From Pseudomonadota bacterium (GTDB taxonomy: Bacteria; Pseudomonadota; Alphaproteobacteria; Rhizobiales; Aestuariivirgaceae): DNA of 64,000 nucleotides. Below are positions 58,698 through 64,000 of the stretch, one piece after another. Position numbers and translations under genes: made by a program. Numbering within the stretch: the stretch's first letter is position 1; every line of letters begins with the position of its first letter. The notes under the pieces are model-generated. The model was not told the origin of the DNA, searched no databases, and saw only the letters and a program-made list of their open reading frames with translations. The stretch lies in NCBI GenBank assembly GCA_963205315.1, contig CAUJIO010000058.1:16892-80891 (forward strand), in the 5' to 3' direction.

Positions 58698-59747
58698 TTA
58701 TCCGTTCGCGATGAGTTTCAGAAAATTCTCGACGTCGGCCTCGGGAGTGGCGAAAGAGAGTACGAAGCGAACGAAGATCTCGTCTTCTCCGATGCCGCCG
58801 CCGAGGCTGTCCGGCATCCAGTCATAGAATTTCGCGCCGGATGCCAATAGCCGGTCGTTAAGGCTTCGCGGAATAATGGCGAAGACTTCGTTGGCCTGCA
58901 CCGGATTTGGAATGCGGATGGCGTTGATCTGCCGGAGGCCGGTGGCCAGTTTCTGGGCCAGCGCGTTGGCGCGGCGGGCATTGTCGAGCCACAGGCCGTT
59001 GTCGAGATAGGCCAGCATCTGGGCGCCGAGATACCGGCTCTTGGAAATCAGCTGGCCCGACCGCATGCGGCGGTAGGCGAAGTCCTCGGCCAGGGCGAGA
59101 TCGAAAAACACCACGGCCTCAAGCATCATGGCACCGTTCTTGGTGGCGCCGAAGGAGAGGACGTCGACGCCCGATTTCCAGGTGAGTTCCCCCGGTGTAA
59201 CGCCGAGACCGGCGACGGCATTGGCAAAGCGCGCACCATCCATGTGCAGCTTCATACCGCGCGGGCGGATGAGGCCAGACATCGCCTTGACCTCATCGGG
59301 CGTATAGACGGTGCCGATTTCGGTGGCGTTGGTCAGCGAAACGCCCTTCGGCTTCGGGTCATGTTCGCCGCGGATGAAGCCCTTCAGCGTTTTTTCCACC
59401 ATCGACGGCGTGATCTTGCCGCCCGGCGCATGCAGCCCGATGATCTTGGCACCGCCAGTGAAATGTTCCGGCGAGTTGCATTCATCGACGGCGATATGCG
59501 CTTCGCCGTGGCAGATGATGGCACCGTAGCCCGGCGTGATTGCGCTGAGCGACAGGCCGTTGGCGGCGGTGCCGGTGGTCACCAGAAAGGCGCGCAGATC
59601 GCAGCCAAAAACCTCGGCGAGTTTTTCTTCGGATTTTTTCGTCAGGTCGTCGCCACCGTAAGAGGGCGCCGTGGCGGCATTGGCCTTGCTCAAGGCGTCG
59701 AGAATCTGCTGGTGAACGCCATAGACATTGTCGGATGCGAAATTCAT
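58698..59747 (-). CDS. ltaE: Low-specificity L-threonine aldolase
   Basis: 349 residues from the ATG at 59747 (AGAGG just upstream); the open frame before it is not conserved-looking. It is a PLP type I enzyme: FASDNVYGVHQQILDALSKA, TAANGLSLSAITPGYGAIIC, KLHMDGARFANAVAGLGVTP and the Schiff-base Lys in DVLSFGATKNGAMMLEA. It cleaves threonine to glycine and acetaldehyde. Convergent with hsp20. Confidence 0.92.
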   Translation of the reverse strand: MNFASDNVYGVHQQILDALSKANAATAPSYGGDDLTKKSEEKLAEVFGCDLRAFLVTTGTAANGLSLSAITPGYGAIICHGEAHIAVDECNSPEHFTGGAKIIGLHAPGGKITPSMVEKTLKGFIRGEHDPKPKGVSLTNATEIGTVYTPDEVKAMSGLIRPRGMKLHMDGARFANAVAGLGVTPGELTWKSGVDVLSFGATKNGAMMLEAVVFFDLALAEDFAYRRMRSGQLISKSRYLGAQMLAYLDNGLWLDNARRANALAQKLATGLRQINAIRIPNPVQANEVFAIIPRSLNDRLLASGAKFYDWMPDSLGGGIGEDEIFVRFVLSFATPEADVENFLKLIANG

Positions 59748-59881
59748 TGAAACCTCTGCTGCGAAAGACCCGTTCAATAGCCTGAAGACCGGCAGCGGGG
59801 AAGGTGGATGGCGTTGACCATCCGGCAAATTGCAGCTTATGGTGGCCCTCGAGGGTGCGAGGTCCTGTTGGGAGAGCGGCT

Positions 59882-61522
59882 TTGGCTGTGAATATTTCCT
59901 ATCGTCTCGATATCTATACAAAGTGGAGCACGCAGGCGAGCGGCAGCTTCGATTGCACCAGTCTGGACGGCCGGGGATACGCCTATATCGGCGACCGTGG
60001 CTCGCATCTTGCGGGGGTCATTTCACCTCCAAGCGGCGTAATCGCAGCGCATCTGTCGCCCAACAATGGGTCGTGGAATGACATAACCGGCCAGAATGCG
60101 ACCATTGCCCAGCTGAAATCCGGAAGCCTAGTCGTGGCAGCGGAGTCGGCCGGCTCGATCGTACTGCAACTCTTCAATCAGGGGACTGGTGCGGATCTGA
60201 CCGCCAGCATCGACCTTGGATTGACGAACCGGAGCAACCCCGATGCGGCGGCCCTCTCCAACGGCCTGTTCTTCGTAGCCTGCGAGAACACGCCCTCGTC
60301 CGGCAATGGCAATATCGAAATCCTCATGCGCGATGCGGCGGGGGGCTTCGTGGACGCCTTCGAAATCGCCAATGGCCCGGAGAACGATGGCAAGCCGAGC
60401 ATCGCTGCATTGGACGGCGGCGGCGCGGCTGTAGCCTGGACCCGTACGAAGGGCAACGGCAGCACCGAAGCCTGGTTCGCGGTGCTCGACAACAACGGCA
60501 ATTATGTGAAGGGTCCAACTCTGATCGATTCCACCGGTTCGATCAATCGCAATGTTAGTGTCACGGCGATGGACAACGGCGGTTTCGCCGTGGCGTATGA
60601 AGACAATGGCTGGGCGACAGGCACTGTCGACATCACGGTTGCGACCTTCGCGGCCGACGGCGTGTTCGGCAATTGGTTCAACGCCGGCGGTGCGAGCGAT
60701 GACGAGCAGCCGTCATTGACGCGGTTCAGCAACGGGTTTCTCGGGCTTATCAGCGGCGACAACACCACGGCCCGCACGGAGCAGGTCATCCGTTTGCTCG
60801 ATCCCGCACATGGAGTGGTGCTGGCGCAGGCGACCATCTCTAGCAACCAAGGCGGCGGTTATGACGACACGGCGAGCGGCACCATCGCAGATATCGGCGT
60901 CGGCCGCCTGGTCGGAATTTACGATCGCAACGCGCTGAATGTTTCGATCGGCAATCAGACGCTGGTGCAGGCCGTGCGGATCAGCGATGGTGACGCCGCC
61001 GCAAACACCTTTATCACCGACGAGTACAGCGCCGTGATGTATGGCCGAGGTGGCGATGACGTGCTGCGCGGCGGCATCAACCGCGACTGGCTCTACGGCG
61101 GGTTGGGGAGCGACAACCTGACCGGCGGCAGTTCCAGGGACGTGCTGCAGGGTGGTCTCGGCGGCGACCGGCTGCGCACCGGCGATGGCCACGACCGCAT
61201 CGTCTATGAATCGGTTGACGAGTCGCTGGCGGGTCGCAGCCGCGATATCATTCACGATTTTGCTGTCTGGCCGTCGGCTGAGAAATATACCATCGACCGT
61301 ATCGATGTCTCGGGCATCGATCCCGATCTCGATACCGAAATCGACGAGGCCTTCACCTTTGTGGGCTCCAATCCGTTCAACCATGGCGCACAAATTCGGG
61401 CCTATCAGTCCGGCCTGGATACCATCATCGCCATCGATGCCGACGGCGGCGGAGTGGACATGGAAATTGTCCTGCGTGACTTCACCGCGGCACTGCTGAC
61501 CAGCGATGATTTCGTGCTCTAG
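59882..61522 (+). CDS. RTX/calcium-binding protein with serralysin-type C-terminus
   Basis: About 546 residues from TTG 59882, five bases after GGAGAG; GTG 59888 and an ATG at 59804 are alternatives. No signal peptide is seen. The N-terminal 390 residues are repeated beta sheets (PSIAALDGGGAAVAWTRTKG, NVSVTAMDNGGFAVAYEDNG), likely a propeller. Then come GGxGxDxL nonapeptides (YGRGGDDVLRGG, YGGLGSDNLTGG, QGGLGGDRLRTG) and a peptidase-M10-type C-domain ending in hydrophobic DDFVL. These are hallmarks of a type I secretion substrate. No exporter genes are beside it. No HExxH motif, so not a protease. Confidence 0.75.
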   Translation: MAVNISYRLDIYTKWSTQASGSFDCTSLDGRGYAYIGDRGSHLAGVISPPSGVIAAHLSPNNGSWNDITGQNATIAQLKSGSLVVAAESAGSIVLQLFNQGTGADLTASIDLGLTNRSNPDAAALSNGLFFVACENTPSSGNGNIEILMRDAAGGFVDAFEIANGPENDGKPSIAALDGGGAAVAWTRTKGNGSTEAWFAVLDNNGNYVKGPTLIDSTGSINRNVSVTAMDNGGFAVAYEDNGWATGTVDITVATFAADGVFGNWFNAGGASDDEQPSLTRFSNGFLGLISGDNTTARTEQVIRLLDPAHGVVLAQATISSNQGGGYDDTASGTIADIGVGRLVGIYDRNALNVSIGNQTLVQAVRISDGDAAANTFITDEYSAVMYGRGGDDVLRGGINRDWLYGGLGSDNLTGGSSRDVLQGGLGGDRLRTGDGHDRIVYESVDESLAGRSRDIIHDFAVWPSAEKYTIDRIDVSGIDPDLDTEIDEAFTFVGSNPFNHGAQIRAYQSGLDTIIAIDADGGGVDMEIVLRDFTAALLTSDDFVL

Positions 61523-61530
61523 GCTCGATC

Positions 61531-61655
61531 TCAGGCCAGCCACTTGCCATCCTCGCCGAAGCGATGCACCTGGGCCGCTTGCGGCGTCACAAAGGCGGTG
61601 TCGCCCGGCTTGAAACCGATCTTGCCTTCCTCGCGGATGGTGGGCATGCGCATCT
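61531..61655 (-). pseudogene. Orphan C-terminal fragment of a sugar ABC transporter ATPase
   Basis: On the minus strand, PTIREEGKIGFKPGDTAFVT leads on to HRFGEDGKWLA and a stop at 61531. The same end (TIREEGKTGFKPGVTAFVTP ... HRFGEDGKRLA) belongs to the partial ABC ATPase at 63790. Nucleotide similarity covers about 61540-61652 versus 63800-63912 and ends abruptly. It is a cut-off copy with no start, so not functional. Confidence 0.7.
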
Positions 61656-61704
61656 TGCAATCCGGTGGAGATTGCGGTCGCTGACGCGAGGCATGCACCC
61701 AAGG

Positions 61705-62616
61705 TCACCGAGCAGTTGCAACGGATGCAAATTCCCGAACCTCTTCGGCAAGCCAATTTCTGAAGGCCCGCACTTTTGGATGATGTTCGTTGCCAATGCG
61801 GTAGACGAGATCATACCCCCATTCGACTTCAAGCCTCGCAGAGGGAAACAGGGCCACGAGACGGCCGTCTCTGAGATCCTCTGCTACAAGCACGCTCCGC
61901 CCAAGCGCCACGCCCTCGCCGCGGATGGCCGCATCGATCGACATGCTGCCGTGCGTAAACCCGGGACCGCGCATCTTGGGATATGGCAATTTCATCAATG
62001 CAAACCATCGCTCCCATGTGGTTGTCATGCCGATCTCGTGGATGAGCCGGCAACGTGCCAGATCGGCAGGAGAAGAGAGGCCGCCCATGGGGCTTCGGTA
62101 TTCGGGCGTGCAGACCGGTGATACCGTTTCATTCATGATGCGTTCGGCCATGGCAGCGGGATAGACGCCCGTGCCATAGCGCAGGGCGACATCGACATGG
62201 CCTGCCGCAAAATCCACGGGAGCGTCGGTGACTTCCAGATGAACGTCGAATTCAGGGTGCCCTGCCATGAGCCTGTGCAAGCGCGGCGTCAGCCATTTGC
62301 TGGCGAAGGACACACCCGAACTCACAATCATCCGGGCGGTGTCGTTCTTGCGGCGAATGTCTTCCGCCTCACGGGCCAGTTCGGACAGCGACCGGGTGAC
62401 GATGGCGAAGAAGCTCGCGCCTTCATCCGTGAGTTCCAGCTTCCGGGTTAGCCGCCGGAACAGCCGAACTCCCAGATTATCTTCAAGGGCCTTGATCTGC
62501 CGGCTCACGGCGCCATGGGTCAGATGCAGTTCTTCCGCAGCCAGCGTCATGCTCAGCCGCCTGGCTGTCGCCTCAAAGGCGCGGAGGGTTTGAAGGGGTG
62601 GAAGATGATCAGTCAT
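61705..62616 (-). CDS. LysR-family transcriptional regulator, GcvA-like
   Basis: 303 residues from the ATG at 62616 (a GTG seven codons upstream is an alternative). HTH: LQTLRAFEATARRLSMTLAA and HLTHGAVSRQIKALEDNLGV, as in GcvA. The C-terminal effector domain has VSSGVSFASKWLTPRLHRLM and WERWFALMKLPYPK. It is divergent from an EamA transporter and probably controls that gene. Confidence 0.88.
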   Translation of the reverse strand: MTDHLPPLQTLRAFEATARRLSMTLAAEELHLTHGAVSRQIKALEDNLGVRLFRRLTRKLELTDEGASFFAIVTRSLSELAREAEDIRRKNDTARMIVSSGVSFASKWLTPRLHRLMAGHPEFDVHLEVTDAPVDFAAGHVDVALRYGTGVYPAAMAERIMNETVSPVCTPEYRSPMGGLSSPADLARCRLIHEIGMTTTWERWFALMKLPYPKMRGPGFTHGSMSIDAAIRGEGVALGRSVLVAEDLRDGRLVALFPSARLEVEWGYDLVYRIGNEHHPKVRAFRNWLAEEVREFASVATAR

Positions 62617-62721
62617 GCGTGAAGTTGACTCACACACTTTGTGAAAACAAATGGTTTGTATCAGGGCACCTCAGGGTCGTAGCCATGATACCCACGCACA
62701 CATATAGACAATCAACACGTT

Positions 62722-63650
62722 ATGACGCAGAGCACCGCACTTCTTTCGCGACCCTCAACGGCCATTTCCATGAAAAGTGCAGGTGCGATGCTCCTGCTGG
62801 CCGTCATGTGGGGGCTTTCCATCCCGATCACCAAGCTTGGCCTCGGCACCATTCCGCCAATGACGTTTACGGCTTTGCGTTTCATGGTCGCCGTGCCTCT
62901 GTTCATGTTTCTCGCGCGCCATGAACTTCGGGTTCAGCGCAAGGCCATTCCCAGCATCATCGGCCTCGGCGTCATGGGGATCACGCTCGGCAATGTCGCC
63001 CAGTCCTTCGGCGTGCAAGGTTCCTCGGCCTCGGTGGCGACGATCCTGTCGGCGACCATTCCAATCTTCATGGTGATCCTGGCGGCGATCCGCCTCAAGC
63101 AGCCGGTGACGGCCTTGCAATGGTGCGGCCTGGTGGCTGCATTCCTCGGTATTGCCCTTGTGGCCACCGGCAGCGGACCGGGTGCTGATGACATGTCGAA
63201 AACGACGGCCACAGGTGTCATCTGGATGCTGGTCTCCGCTGCGGGAATCGCAACCTATTACATCTGGAGCAAGGAGCTTTCAGATAGATACGGGCTCATG
63301 CCGGTGGCGGCCTGGAACATGCTCGTGGGCCTTGTCACGGTTCTGCCGATGGCTGGCTGGGAACTGGCGCATCAACCTGTCGAGATCACCTCGAGGCACT
63401 GACCGCCATCATCTATCTGGGTGTGATGGTAACAGTCGTCGGCCTGATCCTCTGGCTCTATCTTCTCAAGGTCGTTCCGGCTCGTATCGCGGCCAGCGTC
63501 CAATATCTTCAACCCATCATCGGCATCAGTGTCAGCGCCTTGCTGTTCGGCGACAGGCTCGGCGTGATGTTTGGCGTTGGTGTGGGACTGGTGCTTGCGG
63601 GACTCGGACTTGCCGCCTCGGGAAAGCGTCCTACGAGCGATCCTTCGTAA
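62722..63650 (+). pseudogene. EamA/DMT transporter broken by a frameshift
   Basis: The first frame (62722-63402, 226 codons) encodes eight transmembrane segments and ends in PVEITSRH. The second frame (through 63650) continues the last EamA segment at HLEALTAIIYLGVMVTVVGL and LKVVPARIAASVQYLQPIIG, the usual C-terminus. Joined length would be about 305, normal for the family. A single-base indel between about 63385 and 63402 explains the break. It might be a true mutation or a sequencing error. Confidence 0.75.
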
Positions 63651-63789
63651 CATCACGCGGTTGGTGTGGCACCGCCCTTCACGTCACCGGTTACCGGGCA
63701 TTCGTGCTGCCAGGGCTGAGAAATCCCGTCAACAGCGAAGGCCACGCTGCCCCCTCACAGCGCGACCCGCGGCTACCCCGCTAAATTCC

Positions 63790-64000
63790 TTATGCGAGAC
63801 GCTTGCCGTCCTCGCCGAAGCGGTGGACCCTGGCGGCTTGCGGCGTCACGAAAGCGGTGACGCCCGGCTTGAAGCCGGTCTTGCCTTCCTCGCGGATGGT
63901 GAGCATGCCTTGCGGGGTGTTCACATAGAGGAAGGAATCGCTGCCCAGGACTTCGGTGTATTCGACCGTCCCGGCCAGATCGCCCTTGGAGTCGGAGAGC
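63790..64000 (-). CDS. Sugar ABC transporter ATP-binding protein (UgpC/MalK-like), C-terminus only
   Basis: The last 69 codons of a minus-strand gene are visible: LSDSKGDLAGTVEYTEVLGS, then SFLYVNTPQGMLTIREEG and HRFGEDGKRLA. This is a TOBE domain, the regulatory C-terminus of MalK/UgpC-type ATPases. The rest lies beyond the window. A shortened second copy of its end is at 61531. Confidence 0.8.
   Translation of the reverse strand, partial: LSDSKGDLAGTVEYTEVLGSDSFLYVNTPQGMLTIREEGKTGFKPGVTAFVTPQAARVHRFGEDGKRLA

Overview
The window looks like a chromosomal stretch of an alphaproteobacterium, most likely Hyphomicrobiales (Rhizobiales). The signs are high GC, a rhizobial-type GlpSTPQUV glycerol ABC transporter, a ROSE-like RNA thermometer behind a sigma-32 promoter at an hsp20 gene, a RIME-like intergenic palindromic mosaic, and a BigR/Blh sulfur operon. 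No phage, complete transposon, CRISPR array or rRNA was seen. Gene order alone does not fix the genus.

Positions 1-22660 form a polyol/sugar catabolic locus. A partial GlpD-family oxidoreductase (minus strand) faces an L-xylulokinase-like FGGY kinase. Then come the glycerol importer glpSTPQUV, a class II ketose-phosphate aldolase, a CbbY-like phosphatase and an RpiR regulator. A divergent operon follows: an acetoin-dehydrogenase-like E1 alpha/beta pair, a transaldolase-family enzyme, an AcoC-like lipoyl/hydrolase E2, a phosphoglycolate phosphatase and an EryC-like isomerase. It closes with glpR-glpD-glpK. Two short DNA motifs link these units. One (TGTGAAGAAARTTTT type) lies before the kinase, the aldolase and the E1 operon, and may be the RpiR site. 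The other (ATTCGAAnnAAAACGAA) lies before glpS and before glpR, and is probably the GlpR site.

Positions 22657-31229 hold an Lgt-family membrane protein, glutamate synthase (gltBD), an XRE-cupin regulator and a GNAT protein. Positions 31226-33606 are a BigR-type sulfide/persulfide module (TSUP exporter, rhodanese, ArsR repressor, Blh dioxygenase) with an AT-rich palindromic operator. Positions 34645-36975 are the most interesting block: a bufferin-type RiPP operon with a DUF2282 cysteine-rich precursor, an MNIO (DUF692) enzyme, a DUF2063 partner and a DoxX protein.

Positions 37036-44572 contain a glutamine-amidotransferase-like protein, a response regulator/histidine kinase pair, a TRAP DctM remnant (kinase and DctM appear truncated at one shared joint), a ligase-associated exonuclease plus ATP-dependent DNA ligase, and a formamidase-like protein. 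Positions 44768-46195 are a decayed Rhs toxin/immunity patch abutting a tRNA-Ala(CGC). Positions 46385-58639 are mostly housekeeping genes (yggT, DUF167, folD, ppa, typA, J-domain protein) with two families of tandemly duplicated secreted proteins, a MerR/MFS pair, a lipase-like hydrolase, a sterol-desaturase-like protein and hsp20. The end carries a threonine aldolase, an RTX/serralysin-C-like protein, an ABC-ATPase tail fragment, a LysR regulator, a frameshifted EamA transporter and a partial sugar ABC ATPase.
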